The notes: generated by a model from the letters alone, not told the origin. A DNA stretch of 64,000 nucleotides from Scleroderma bovista (GCA_037178675.1 JAYMGJ010000274.1:25590-89589), one strand, 5' to 3'. Counted from the stretch's first letter, positions 52,950 to 64,000 are shown. Numbers and translations: made by a program.

Positions 52950-53856
52950 ATGCCTGCTATCTTATCAGAACCAGCAATCATCCTTGGGGAAGGAGATAGC
53001 ATTGCTTTGTGGTACCTTCCAGGTGCCTTAGCTAGGCCAATTCAGGAATGGTGGTCGATATTATGCATGTCTTGTCTGACATGTAGGTAAAGAAACATAT
53101 TGTTACAGGCCTTCAGCCTCTTGGTGACAACCTCCGGAAGAGTATCAAAAACCAGAGTTGGAGAAACTCTGATCAATACTTCCGACCAGGAAGTACACCA
53201 TCCAGATGTCTGGAGTTTTCACCAGCTAGGCATTTGCAAGGCCACTTGGTAGAGTTATATCTTTCTTCAGAAACAAACATAATTAACCTCGGGTACAGAC
53301 AAGGAAACACACACCATCGGTTTCTGCAGGGCTTGCAACACCGGCAGGCAAGGAATGGGGAAAGAATATTTGCCTCCCATCTGCCCTCCTTTCTGGTGCG
53401 CTATCTATAATGCACCCTCCACTCTATCATGCCGGTCTAGAGGCAAGGCAGAGGCTGGATGCATGGTCTATAGAGAACGATCCTGTGATGCAGGAAGCAC
53501 TGGGGCATTGGTCGACCGTATACACAAATCTCTCACTCATTTTTAATCGGAAAACACCTTTGCACCGAGATCCCCAGTCCTGGTCTGATTGGTTTGATCT
53601 ACTTGCCACTGTCGGTGAATATCAAGATTGCTTCCTTAATATCCCAACCCTTGGAGTTCAGCTGGAATATAGCCTGGGCACGGTTGTAGCATTTTCTGGT
53701 AGGCTCCTCAGGCATGGAGTGATCGAGGAGGGTGGAGACCGATGTTGCCTCGCATACTACATGCGGGATAACATTCATAATTGGCTCGGAGTCCCCAGGC
53801 CAGATCCAATGAGGCTTCACAAGGTCCAGGATGTGTTGTTGCAGTTGGAGGTGTAG
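52950..53856 (+). CDS. TET/JBP-family 2-oxoglutarate Fe(II) dioxygenase
   Basis: Starts MPAILSEPAIILGEGDSIALWYLPGAL. After a short intron region comes GLQPLGDNLRKSIKNQSWRNSDQYFRPG, then ALSIMHPPLYHAGLEARQRL and WSTVYTNLSLIFNRKTPLHRDPQSWSDWFDLLATVGEYQD, NIPTLGVQLEYSLGTVVAFSGRLLRHGVIEEGGDRCCLAYYMRDNI. The iron ligands H-x-D (HRD, 53573-53581) and distal His (RHG, 53713-53715) and the 2-oxoglutarate Arg (DRCC) are all present. This fits fungal TET/JBP enzymes, which oxidise 5-methylcytosine or thymine in DNA and are known to accompany KDZ transposons. Exon joins between 53040 and 53390 are uncertain. The catalytic core is open and looks functional. Confidence 0.8.
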
Positions 53857-53929
53857 ATTACCTTAATTGGCCATGACTGGTAGTCCAATACATGTTTCTG
53901 GCAGGATATGCTTTATCCATGTAGAACAA

Positions 53930-54560
53930 TATGCTACCGGTATGACTGTTACTGGTCAGTATGCACCGGTATGACACACCGGTTGATATGCTCCCGGTAT
54001 GACAGTGACCAGTCGGTATGCTACCGGTAAGACACTGACCGGTCGTGATACCAGTATGACTCTGACCGCCCGGTATGCTACCAGTATGATAGTGACCGGT
54101 CGGTATGCTACAGATATGACACTGACCGGTCGGTATGCTACCGGTATGAAGGCCACTGGTATGACAGTCACCACTTGACTCGCTACAGGCTGAGTATAAT
54201 ACCAGTATGACCATTGGCGGTCAGTATGCCCATATAGAACAGTATCTTCGCAGGTCAAAACACAATACTAGGATGATACTGGTACACCACATAGCGGTCA
54301 GTATGCTACCGGTATGACTGTTACCAGTCGGCATAATAGCAGTACCTTCAGTACTGGCCAGTATAACACCAGTATGACCAACACCAGTTTGTATGCTACC
54401 AGTGGGACAGTTACCAGTCAGTATAATAGTTGTATGCCCATTGCCAGTTGATATGCTACTGCTATACCTATTATCCAGTGTAATACCAGGATGACCATCA
54501 CTGGTCACTACATCACTGGTCTGGTCTCTGTCTTCAAATACAATCCTGACAGGCTTATAT
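53930..54560 (-). repeat. ACCGGT minisatellite, array 2 (inverted relative to array 1)
   Basis: Units of about 30 bp built from GTATGCTACCGGTATGACAG and TGACCGGTCG, the reverse complement of array 1. It lies just after the TET/JBP stop codon. Confidence 0.85.
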
Positions 54561-54619
54561 TGCAAGCATCATGATTGCCGGTGTGTACGTGATTATTACC
54601 AGTCAATACCCCACATTTA

Positions 54620-55550
54620 TTACCGGTGACCATTCCTCTGTGTCTTGTATGTGCCCTACCGGCCACCCATTCAACCGGCCTAAGGCAGGACTGCATCATG
54701 AATGTCACATGGACCATGAGAAATATCATTATCCTATTAAAGGCTTATATTTACCCAGGACCTCACTTGCCCGCAATCATGTCTAACACCCTTGATGCCC
54801 ACAATATCTCCCTCGCTTTGCAATACATCGGGGTTCGGTTCCGACGGTTTACCTATGTGCTACAGCAACCCAACCCACCTTCAAATTGGTTTGAGAATGT
54901 CATGATAGAAATTGTAAGATCACCTGATTCTCATGGAAATCAATTCATATATTATACATTTAGCGCGTTCTTGAGTGATTGCTCTCTGCATGCAGTGCCT
55001 ATGGTCTGATCATGTGGGTGCCTTATATCGCAAACCAATTCCTGTGGTGTGCCACTCTGGCAAAGATGCAGCAGGAGGAGATACTGGAATACATGAAGGG
55101 TCATGATGTATTCATGATCAGGACATCCGAGTCATAGATTCATCATACCGGACTGATGCTACACAAATGGTGGGAGATGCCCGGTACCACATTCCCCGAT
55201 GGATATGAATCCCAGCAAATCCTGCACATCATTTCGGAGGCCAAAGTCTTTTTCCCTACTGTCTCAGTATGTATATTCCCTTGCCACCACATCCTGCCTT
55301 ACATGATCAGCAGGATGGGACTGAGTCCTTACCACTCCTCTTTGATGTCCCAAGAATGCCAAGGGACAGCATCAAATACATGATGAGTGGGTGTGATCTC
55401 ATGCTGCATGAAATAGAGAAAGAGATGGGAAATGTACATATGGTGATGCAGGCTTCAGAGCAGCGGCTGAGTTTATTTGACAGTATTCCCCATGTAAAAG
55501 AGCAATTGGGTAAGACATGGGAATGGTTTGTGACAGATGAAAAGAAGTAG
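54620..55550 (+). CDS. Unrecognised plus-strand gene fragment between TET/JBP and KDZ
   Basis: MSNTLDAHNISLALQYIGVRFRRFTYVLQQPNPPSNWFENVMIEIV (from 54780), then, in other frames, PYIANQFLWCATLAKMQQEEILEYM, GLMLHKWWEMPGTTFPDGYESQQILHIISEAKVFFPTV and a last piece PLLFDVPRMPRDSIKYMMSGCDLMLHEIEKEMGNV... ending TDEKK at 55550. It could be one intron-containing gene tail-to-tail with the KDZ transposase. No family recognised. Confidence 0.35.
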
Positions 55551-55581
55551 ATATGTTTTACAACCTACAACAATGTAGTGT

Positions 55582-57717
55582 TTAAATGGAATAGAGCCGG
55601 TGATATATCTGACGTTGCCGGGCAGCATAACAGGCAATCCCAATCTCATCAGATCTCAATGCTGTTTGCTGGCGGTCTGACCAGAAATTCAACCTACTTT
55701 GGAAATAATTTCTGGTCCACTCCACCTCACATTGTAGCATCTCCACTTCCTCCTTCCACCGGTCCCTAAGTGCCTTGGACCGGAACCAATGAACCCGGTA
55801 AACTAGATTTCCGGTTAAGTACCAAAAGCATTTTGTGATGATGCTAAGACATACATTCAGACATCCAATCATTCCTATCAGTATCTCGGGGTACATCCAT
55901 GGTCCAGAACCAAGGGAGGGTATCATCCCTGTGGCCCCGAGCATTGGGGTCTGATATTGCAGTGGTGACCGAAAGGTCGGAGGCATGCAATTCCTGGTAC
56001 CAGTCTAGAACCTGTCTATCGGCACAGAGAGCTACCATCTGCCTGCGGCACTGGCGATATAATGAGGCATGGCACTGTAGGGTGAGATCTGTGCTCGCTA
56101 TCCGGCCCCATGCCCACATGGTCATATTATAATTACCGGCTTGTCTAACATCTTGCCTAAAGATGACGGCCTTGTCAGCCAGTGCCAGTCTAATTTCATG
56201 AAGGCAATCATTGGCTTGCCCCTGTCTCAAGGATAGTTCCTGTTCCACAAGGAATCCAAGTCCTAATCCCTGGAGACGGTCTATTCCAATATATGATGGC
56301 AGCGGTGGCAACATTGTTTCGGCATTTCCCTGTGTTGGCAAGACAAATGGATTTTCTATTTCCTCACCATCTGCTTGGTCGTCCTGAAATTGTAGGGCAG
56401 TGTCCAGTTCTACATCATCATCCCAGTCTTCACCCAGAAACTGTGTGGCTGATGCAACTAATCCCTCTAACTGGGATTGTAGCTGGTCTCGGCGCCATGC
56501 AATTGATAGCTGTTGTATTTCAGTTCTGGATGTGTTGAGCTGCCGAGCATCAATGGCTAGCATTATCTGTGCTCCTTCAACCTTCAATGCCTTAGCTATC
56601 CATGTGGTTGATCCCCAAAGCCGGTCTTGTTGTTGGTTGATAAGGTTCATTTCTATCAATTTCATTGTTGGTGCTTCAGGCCATATTCAGTAAGGTTAAC
56701 TCCATTTTAAAACAACATACCCTTCTCCAGCTGAACATCATATATATCCATTGCATGGGGATCCATCATCCGGTCATTCAATGCCTTTGCCTCCTGCTCC
56801 GACCACAATTGCCGGAGACCTTCTGGGACTTGGTTATTCAGTTTTTCAAAAGCTTCTGTAACCTCTGTCAACGAGCACTGGGCACCCCTCATTTTTCTCC
56901 TTAGAAACAATGCTTGTACACGTCAGCCAGCAGGGTCATGGTGAAGGGCATTGTTATACTCACGCATCCGGACCATCTTGACAAAATTGTGGTCATTCAT
57001 TTGGAAATCGAGTAACTCTTGGCGAGGCGGTGTTGCCATCCCCCTTGCAGATGGAGATATTATATTCAGTGAAGACCACAGTGTCTCCATGATCTCCCCA
57101 TCCACTCTGCCGGCACCAGGAATAAAATTCAGGGCATATCTGGCAAAGCATTCTGTTTTATGCCCATGTACATGCCAAATACCAATCCCAGGCAAAATGC
57201 ACAGTCCATCTGGTAGAGTGATGAATTTGTTGGACTGAATCCGCCGAGCCAAATTTCTACTATACTGGCAATTGATGTCATAAAATGTTATCACTTGTTG
57301 GTCGGGATTCAATGCATGCTGGACTGCATGCACCAGGGCATAGTCCATGTTTACCTGCCTGTAACCAGCTCAACAAACTCGAGATGACAATTATGAGAAC
57401 CTACTATTCTCCCTTCTGAAAGTCAACCATTGCATGGGGGATGAAACATCCATGTCTTGCACATGCACATCCCCCAATCCTGGTGGATGACAGCTGTTTC
57501 CTTGCCGAATTTGCCTGATTAACTGCCCGGTGATTGCTACACTCCGATTGCTTTTCAAAGGATGAGATATAGAACTTCCAGTGGTGCATTCCCTCACCTC
57601 TATCTGATTTGCTGTGCCTGCCAAGTACTCCTTGTAGTTACCTGAGCCTACCATGAACCCCCTCCCATCCATCAGCCACACCTCATCTGCAGGGTTCCTC
57701 AGTCTCATGTGCTCCGC
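55582..57717 (-). pseudogene. KDZ transposase gene, central and C-terminal exons (split by LTR copy C)
   Basis: From 57717: EHMRLRNPADEVWLMDGRGFMVGSGNYKEYLAGTANQIE, intron (GTGAGG...AAAAG), SECSNHRAVNQAN...GGCACARHGCFIPHAMVDFQKGE, intron, MDYALVHAVQHAL, ITFYDINCQYSRNLARR, FHVHGHK-like WHVHGHKTECFARYALNFIPGAGRVDGEIMETLWSSLN (conserved second Asp and Glu of the DDE core), then the long helical C-terminal part with RGHRDDTLPWFWTMDV and VHWFRSKALRDRWKEE, ending about 55582. Motif order is that of Kyakuja-Dileera-Zisupton transposases. Apart from the LTR insertion I see no clear disabling change, though some exon joins (about 56910) are unsure. Confidence 0.85.
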
Positions 57718-59820
57718 TGTGAGTCAAAGTGTGGACTTGGGTCGGAGTAATAACCCAAACACAACACCAACAAAGGACTACGAAAAAGTGTGAGTGGTGG
57801 TTTACCTCCGCGGTGTCCAGAGAGGATGTGCTGAGGAGGGGGGAAGGGGATCTACACCAACAGGGTGATGCAGACGGTGATGCAGGATACTCCTGGGGTA
57901 CAGGAGTAATAGAAGACGAAGGGGATAGGTGTCTGGACTCATCCTAAAGCCTAGGAAGTGTCAAAGCGGGGATTGAGTTGACTGGGACTGAAGTAGCGAT
58001 ACTACACCTAGAGATTGGTGCAGCAAGGGGACAAGGGGGCTCCTGACGTCCAGAAGCAATAGGGAATGAAGGATTGACAGGCTAGACTCCGCTTGAGCCT
58101 AGAGAAAGACTTGGACTTGAATAGATTGGATAAAACTTGAATATCAGAGCCTTTAGACCTTCACTGAAGCCTACAAGACTCAAAGAGCTGAGGGGATACT
58201 GACTGAGAGGGACTGAGAGAGGGATAATTTCGTGCTATTGGGTCCTTTTTTTTCACTGGGCTGAGCCCAGGGGTTTAAATACATGGGGGGGCACAGCATT
58301 AAAGTACAAAAAGAGAAGGGAGTAAGCAGAATTTGTCAAGGATTGGTAAGGGATTGGTAAGAGCTTTGTAAGGGGTTTGTAAGCGATCAGTAAGCAAGGG
58401 ATAAGCAGGAATGAGTAAGCATAGGAAGCATGAATAAGCTGCTGAGTAAAGGAATGAGTAAGCTGCATGACAAGATTGATTGGTAAGGGAGTGAGTCATC
58501 AGCTGAGTAATATACCAAAAATGCGAAAGGGATAGAGTAATACTGATGACAAGAGAGCATCAGTAAGCAAGGGATGAGTCACTGCACAGCAGAAGGAGTC
58601 ATTGATGCACAGCCTAAGAAGTTTGATGGGGGGCTGTGTACCATCAGGAATTTGATGGGACAACAATGGGGAAGATCTGGGATTAATAGGGGGATTGATC
58701 CGAGACAAAACAGCCACAAGAAGGGTACCAGGGGTCCAGAGGTCTTTTTGGGGGGTCAGCATACACTAAAGTATAGTGCATGTGTTCTAGCGCCGCTGAA
58801 GCGCAACCATGGGCTCCCTTGACGAGCTCTCTTCTGGGAAAGAACGAGAGAGGGTTCTTCTTCCTAATAGCACTATAAAGTGGGGGGAATAACTGTCATG
58901 GTGCTGGGGGACGTCGTCTGAAAGTAGGGAAGCGGATAGAGTATTGAATTCGACGCATCCAGGGAAGCGAGACGAACGACAGAGGAAGATGGACATGGCA
59001 AGTATCTGGGAGGAAGGGACCATAGGCTGAGGGCTCAGGGGACACAGAGACGACCAGAGAAGACTTCTCAAGCTTGACAATAGACCTAAGATGACCAAAG
59101 TACGTCCTTGACGCAGGACTGACGAGGAGAACGCGCTGACCGAGAACGAGAGGGACTGAGGGAGCAGGCTGGGAAGATATGTGCCAGGCAGTGCACGGGA
59201 ACTCTGGGAGAGGCTGTCCTAAGAGCAGGACATAGTGGAGATCTGCAGCAATAGCGGAGAAATGATCCAGAGAAAATACGGACTCCATAGTGAGCGATGA
59301 AGCGAACGTCTGGATTGCGGGGGAAATATCTCCGTGGGAAATGAACAGATTTGCGTCGGAACTTGACAGGCAGATAGACCACGCTCTAGGCTTTCTGACG
59401 GTATAGTCACGTGCCTGATAGCTTCAGAAACGACGGAGCTATTCAAAATATCGGAATGCCGGCACTGGGCGCCTAAAAATGACATTTGGGCGCTAAAAAT
59501 CATTTCTTCTCTTTCTCCTTCGTTTCTCCATCAATTCTTCGGCTTCTTTGATCGTTCTGGTATGGGAGTTGGACTGCAGACGTGTGCATTCCTTTCTCAT
59601 ACCACAATTGACGTTATTCCTTCAGTTTCTTCTGCTTCTTGGCGGTTCTCGTGCGATAGATGACTGTCTGCATTGGCATTCATCTCTCGCATCAGGATAG
59701 TCGTCTTGTGCGATAGATGGCTACGATGAGGGTCCGTCGTGCTTATCCTTCGCATAAGGATCATTCGATATAGGCGTTATCTTCCATGTTCACTGTACCA
59801 AACCTGTTTGGTGCGTGACA
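57718..59820 (-). repeat. Solo LTR of the El-0 family, copy C (2103 bp), inside the KDZ transposase
   Basis: On the element strand it starts TGTCACGCACC and ends GACTCACA, with 4-bp target duplication CCGC at 57714-57717 and 59821-59824. Nearly identical to copies A and B. Removing it rejoins DGNFKA-EHMRL in frame. TATA box at 58274-58281. Confidence 0.93.
58896..59288 (-). CDS. U3-encoded ORF, copy C
   Basis: MESVFSLDHFSAIAADLHYVLLLGQPLPEFPCT... 130 residues, same as copies A and B apart from a few changes (for example P in place of L after PEF). Unrecognised. Confidence 0.55.
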   Translation of the reverse strand: MESVFSLDHFSAIAADLHYVLLLGQPLPEFPCTAWHISSQPAPSVPLVLGQRVLLVSPASRTYFGHLRSIVKLEKSSLVVSVSPEPSAYGPFLPDTCHVHLPLSFVSLPWMRRIQYSIRFPTFRRRPPAP

Positions 59821-61253
59821 CCGCCTTGAAATTTCCATCCATCACTATCGACCTCGAAAATTTCCAGCTACAAAGAAAAATGAATCTCCCCATCCCAGTG
59901 GAGCTTAAACACATTACATACTGGGACAAATCCACATCATTATCATCAAGGTTCACTCCGGGCTGTGGACATGCCGGACAAAACAGCACAAGGTCACCTG
60001 TCGATGAACCAATTTCACTATCATCAACTCCCTTCCATTTCATTAATTTTAGCACCCTCCACATCCTGGATACTCTAAGTAGCTCCCTGTATCTGTCCTA
60101 TTACTGAGGTAAGACACATGTAATGTGTTTCCGGTCCACTCACTGACACAAGGTATGGAAAGGCATTGGATGTAATCCTGCGGAGTTTGCTGTAATAGTT
60201 CATGGCAGAGGTTCCACATTCCACATTATCCTGGATGAAGTCATCCAATACCTGAAAGGTAAAGACAGTCCTTGGTTCCTTAGTGGTGGCAGGAAAGAGG
60301 CCGGCCATCATCAGCTGAAGGTGTGAATCTGGTGACCCCTGACAGTTGCAGTACATCACATCGCAGAATTGTACTCCCGAAGTGTGCACCACAGTCAAGA
60401 AGGTTCTGCTGTTCGGTACTTTGAGATGGGGAGGTGAGCCTGAATCCACAGATTCCTCATGGTCCTGTGCTCCTTCCTCTAGGTCATCGGAGAAATCTAA
60501 TTCTGCATGACCACCACTCGGACAAGGATCCCCACCATGTCCAAGGTGCAGCACCAACCCTGCCTACAACATCAGACATTGTTATTGAGTCAGAATGAAA
60601 GAACTCACAAGCCAGAGAGAGGAGTCTTCAAAGAAGGCCAAACTCCATTGTTGAACCCGGTGGAAGGGCTGGAGCTTATGCTGGTTCCTGCAACAGGCTG
60701 TGCAGAACACCAGCCGGTGTGCACAATCTATGCATCTGTAGCTGCCATCCCCACCACACAATATGCAAATCCGTGGACAGGGGGGAGCTTCCATGGCAAG
60801 AATGATTGAGAGATATTTCTGTTTATGGGGCAGCCATGCCTGGAGATTGCTGTTCTAAAAGCGATGTCCATGAGATACAGGGTAATATATTGTGGAATAA
60901 TACTCTACCTGATTTTTGGTCGTTTTAAATTGTTTCAAAGGAGGTGGATCGTCTAGCTCCTGGTAAGCATCTTCATCACCATTTTGAAACACATTGTGTT
61001 CTGCCATGATGGATGAGCAAGCCACAGTAGGAGATGCCTTAGATTGCATAGCCTGTCGACCCTTTCTTCTGGGAGTGACCTTTTGAAACTTATCAATTGA
61101 TCCTCTAGTTGTTTTCACAGTCTTCCACACCACATGGGTCACAGAGGTAGAAGAGGTCACTCCAGATATCCTCGACTTCCCCATGATTGATAGGCTTGGT
61201 GCAAACTTCAGTAGGAAATGCCTCATTGCAACATCATGGATCACAATCATCAC
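59821..61253 (-). pseudogene. KDZ transposase gene, N-terminal exons with CxC2-type cysteine cluster
   Basis: ATG at 61184 (MGKSRISGVTSSTSV) or 61253. A basic/Ser-rich region follows, then an intron (GTAGAG...TTTAG) and QAWLPHKQKYLSIILAMEAPPCPRICILCGGDGSYRCIDCAHRLVFCTACCRNQHKLQPFHRVQQW, the CxC2-like cluster fused to KDZ transposases. Next, after an intron, VLHLGHGGDPCP, NSRTFLTVVHTSGVQFCDVMYCNCQGSPDSHLQLMMAGLFPATTKEPRTVFTFQVLDDF, CGTSAMNYYSKLRRITSNAFPYLV, DRYRELLRVSRMWR and LVLFCPACPQPGVNL, ending MDGNFKA. The Asp of DGNF (codon at 59837-59839) is the first catalytic residue of the family. Confidence 0.85.
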
Positions 61254-61372
61254 ATCCGGATCTGTGTATCTTGTCTGAGATTGGTACCGATTGGCATCAG
61301 GAACATTAGGTACACTGCCTATATATAGTAGGTGATCTGCCGATTTGTGACATCGGCTACTTCTTATGGTTA

Positions 61373-63407
61373 GTGATCCACTGCACCGGAACCATAGCTA
61401 ACCTCAAAAGGAAATTGTTCGGATCAAAGGAACTTTACATGACAGCTGAGGGAATTCCATTCAACATGGTGCACGCTATGATATGGAGGGCTTCACCAAC
61501 AAAGTCTACCACATTCACAATGACTTCAAGCGACTCAGACTCCCATTCATCTTCTGAATCATCTCATCCTACAGAACCAGAGGATCCCACCACCACCGGA
61601 CTGGTAGGGGAGAATACTCCAGGGAAACTCACCTCTGAGGAAATAGAGATTCTTCATGCAAACCTCAAAGAGTGGAAGGCTTTAAAGGGGGACAGGAGGA
61701 AGCCTGTGAATAGGAGGGTCCATGATCTCATTAGACACCTGCCTGCAAATGAGTACATCTTGGGAGAGGACTGGAAAGCTAAGTTGGGTGTAGGTGATGT
61801 TGTATTCCGCTCTGCAAAGGCTAACATTTTATAGCACATCAAAAGCTGGTTTTATAACCATGGCCGGTCCCGAGCACGCAAGGGGATGCTGAAGTGGGGG
61901 CAAGATTGGACTGCATGGAAGGTAATAAGGGAGCAGAAGCAAATGGAGATTTAGCAAGAATTCCAACAGCGCGGTATTGGGGTTGGCAGCAAGGAAATGA
62001 TAGGAGGGTACCAGAAGACTGTTGGAAGGCTGATGAAAAAGGTTACCGAGGATGAAATGAAAGAGGCAGAGCGGGTTGCTCAGGAGTGGAACGAGGTCCA
62101 ACCACCGCCGGAGGTACAGGCTATGTATGTACACATTTCTAATCTTTTGTATGATACACCTCACAGGTCTTCAGTGCAGCTGAGAAAAAAGGCCGGAAGT
62201 ATACTCACGAGTATGCAGAGACTATGTGGAAGCAGTGTGGTACCCGGGTGGTGGTGATGGTGGCTTGGAAGGATCAGAACGGAAAGGTGATGGCCAGCAT
62301 GTAAGTGGAAACATGGCAGTTACACATTGAGATGACCGGAACAATTACAGACATGATTTCAATGATGAACTTGGGAATGCGAGTACATTTCCAGACTGGG
62401 AAGGAATGGAGGAAAAATGGTCGAGGTATGCTTCTGATGTATTCAAGGCCGGCGAGATTCCGGATGGAGACCAGGCAGATGATGAGGATGAGGATGCGGA
62501 TCAACATCGTCGAAAGATTGTCAAGAAGGGTAAGAAAAAGGCACAAGTAAGCCTCCAAACCCTTGACAGCGGGATTCCGCAACTTCCGAACATCCTTGAC
62601 ATGCATGTGCTGGAGAAACAGGACATCATCCGGGCATTCGTGACCTGTCACTACCGTAAGTTACTTGGATTTAGGTGAGGGGTAACTAACTAAGGCACAA
62701 TAGGTCGTGCTTGTGGAAAGGAAAGAGCAACTGTACCATGGATGAGCATCGCAGAAGACCTGCAAGGTTATATTGAAAGCAAGTACCTCCCTTCTGATGT
62801 CTCGTTGAAGGAACCTAGCAAAATGGGTGGTGTGCAAGTGACTCAGATCCTGGAATTCTGGAGGAGGAGACAACAAATTGATCCACAAGATGTATTTAGG
62901 TTCATGGCCTGGAAGGATGCCGAGGGAGCATTACAAAGGTCAGTTGGTGAAGATGAGCACCGGTCAGACAAGGCCCTTGGAAAGAGAAGGAGACAAGGTG
63001 AGCGAATTTCTCTGAATTGTGGAGTCTCTACTAAAAATATTACATAGAGGACCAATGGGATGAGGGTGATTCCCCCAATGAAGGCGTTACTGACCAAACC
63101 AGAAGTCAGAAGCACAACCGGCCTGCCCCAAAAGCTCATGCACCGGCCGGTGACACTATCACAGTTCCCCCCACCCAGCCATGTCCACACCAGAAGAGAG
63201 GAACAGGTATGTTCATTGAATAGAATTGACAGGATAATGACATTATTATTAGATAATGTGGTTCCGGGGGATATTCCCATAGCTGGTCCTAGCAATAAGG
63301 AACCCGGTCCTGGTAATACAGTCCGGCAGTCCAAAAGGCAAAGAAGGGCAACAGAAAGAGCGGATCATGATGCACCTACACCCCATGATAAAAGGAAAAA
63401 GAGATAG
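61373..63407 (+). CDS. KDZ-linked accessory gene of unknown function
   Basis: A Ser/Thr/acidic N terminus (TMTSSDSDSHSSSESS) precedes LTSEEIEILHANLKEWKALKGDRRKPVNRRVHDLIRHLP. Then, over short introns, KGMLKWGQDWTAWKVIREQKQMEI, GGYQKTVGRLMKKVTEDEMKEAERVAQEWNEV, RKYTHEYAETMWKQCGTRVVVMVAWKDQNGKVMAS, EEKWSRYASDVFKAGEIPD, LPNILDMHVLEKQDIIRAFVTCHYRKL, ATVPWMSIAEDLQGYIESKYLPSDVSLKEPSKMGGVQVTQILEFWRRRQ, and a C terminus with basic patches (GKRRRQ; SKRQRRATER; DKRKKR) ending at 63407. This arrangement occurs widely in basidiomycete genomes, and I recall it as unnamed. It is transcribed divergently from KDZ, with about 120-190 bp between. The basic tail suggests a nuclear protein. A stretch near 61834-61960 needs an intron or frame change. 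Confidence 0.55.
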
Positions 63408-63439
63408 ATTACATATATATATTTTATGAATGTGTCCTG

Positions 63440-64000
63440 TTGTCAAATGTGGTACCTATTGATATCATTACCACTGGTCCCATCCCATATGATACCAGTA
63501 TCTTTATCATCAGCCTGGATCACTGCCGGTCACCATACTAGCAGTATTGTCAGCACTGGCCCACACAAGACCAGTATCCTTATTATTGGCCAGTACAATC
63601 TGTATAATTATTATAGGTCAATTTGGAACTGATCTGGTCTGGTATCTAACAGTTGTGTTCTTAGACCATTATGTTTGTATAATGATTACCAGTTCACTAC
63701 TACCAGTGAGTATACAAGCAGTATGGATTATTGGCCAGTACTATCTTACTGGTATGGGTACGATTGGCCCACACTATACCAGTATTCATATCAGCGGCCA
63801 GTACTATCTGCATGATTATTCCACTGTCAATATTCCACTGATCTAGTCTACTATCCACAGGCCAGTACCATCATCTTAGTATCATAGGCCGGTATCATCA
63901 CCATTAATGGGATGGTCACCACCGGCCCACACAAGACCGGTATCCTTCCAGTGCAATCTGTATAATCATTACTAATCAATATGCAACTGATCCGGTCTGG
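63440..64000. repeat. CCAGTAT/ACCGGT-related degenerate repeat, array 3
   Basis: ACCAGTAT, GGCCAGTAC and CACCGGCCCACACAAGACCGG-type phrases recur to the window edge. It resembles the flanks of arrays 1 and 2 but is more diverged. It may be the far border of the KDZ element. Confidence 0.55.

Noticed and set aside
61834..62164. Leu-rich minus frame opposite the KDZ-linked gene
   Set aside because: Antisense shadow; the plus-strand frames carry family-like protein with splice signals.

Overview
The window looks like a repeat-rich region of a mushroom-forming basidiomycete (Agaricomycetes). The host-type genes have short introns of about 45-65 bp with GT...AG ends. The coding families seen are typical of basidiomycetes: a Plavaka-type transposase, a KDZ transposase with a CxC2-type cysteine cluster, a TET/JBP-type dioxygenase next to it, a DUF6698-like protein, and Ty3/gypsy chromoviruses. 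I see no rRNA, tRNA or CRISPR. Family names are recognised by eye; no search was run.

Layout. (1) 1-12357 is a nested pair on the minus strand. A long-LTR element (El-0: 2.1 kb 5' LTR at 10257-12357, gag-protease ORF from 10158 downward) is split at 7656 by a young, apparently intact chromovirus (El-1, 1318-7655, 5-bp target duplication CAAGA). The El-0 reading frame resumes at 1317 and runs open to the window edge. (2) 12358-15330 holds minus-strand fragments of two unrelated host genes, enhancer of polycomb (Epl1) and a DUF3684-type protein. (3) 16235-26962 is a minus-strand Plavaka transposase gene, split in what looks like an intron by a second, dead copy of the same chromovirus in the opposite orientation (El-2, 17325-23635, target duplication TGTGA). 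(4) 27372-33844 carries two small unrecognised minus-strand genes with a diverged 2.3 kb solo LTR between them (28202-30543, target duplication TCGG), a local tandem duplication, and a plus-strand DUF6698-like gene. (5) 33845-37088 is AT-rich, with no firm gene. (6) 37089-45219 is a decayed Ty3 element (El-3, minus) whose RNase H region is split by another solo LTR of the El-0 family (39298-41400). (7) 45220-47174 holds minus-strand gene fragments, one DUF6830-like. (8) 47200-50640 is imperfect tandem-repeat DNA. (9) 50100-64000 is a KDZ transposon neighbourhood: a plus-strand TET/JBP dioxygenase gene, a minus-strand KDZ transposase interrupted by a third El-0-family solo LTR (57718-59820, target duplication CCGC), a plus-strand KDZ-linked accessory gene, and ACCGGT/CTCCGG-rich tandem arrays around them.

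How the parts work together. El-1 and El-2 show a complete retrotransposition logic. A TATA box lies about 37 bp before an 11-nt sequence (ATTCGAGCTCA) that is exactly complementary to the site 2 nt after the 5' LTR, which is the arrangement expected for Tf1/sushi-type self-primed reverse transcription. Gag and Pol are joined by a T TTA AAA slippery heptamer (-1 frame), and Pol ends in a chromodomain. The El-0 family LTR carries a 130-codon ORF in U3 that is kept free of indels between close and distant copies, with many synonymous changes. The KDZ element pairs a DNA transposase with a DNA-modification enzyme, among CpG-rich repeats and genes whose premature stops fit CpG to TpG decay.
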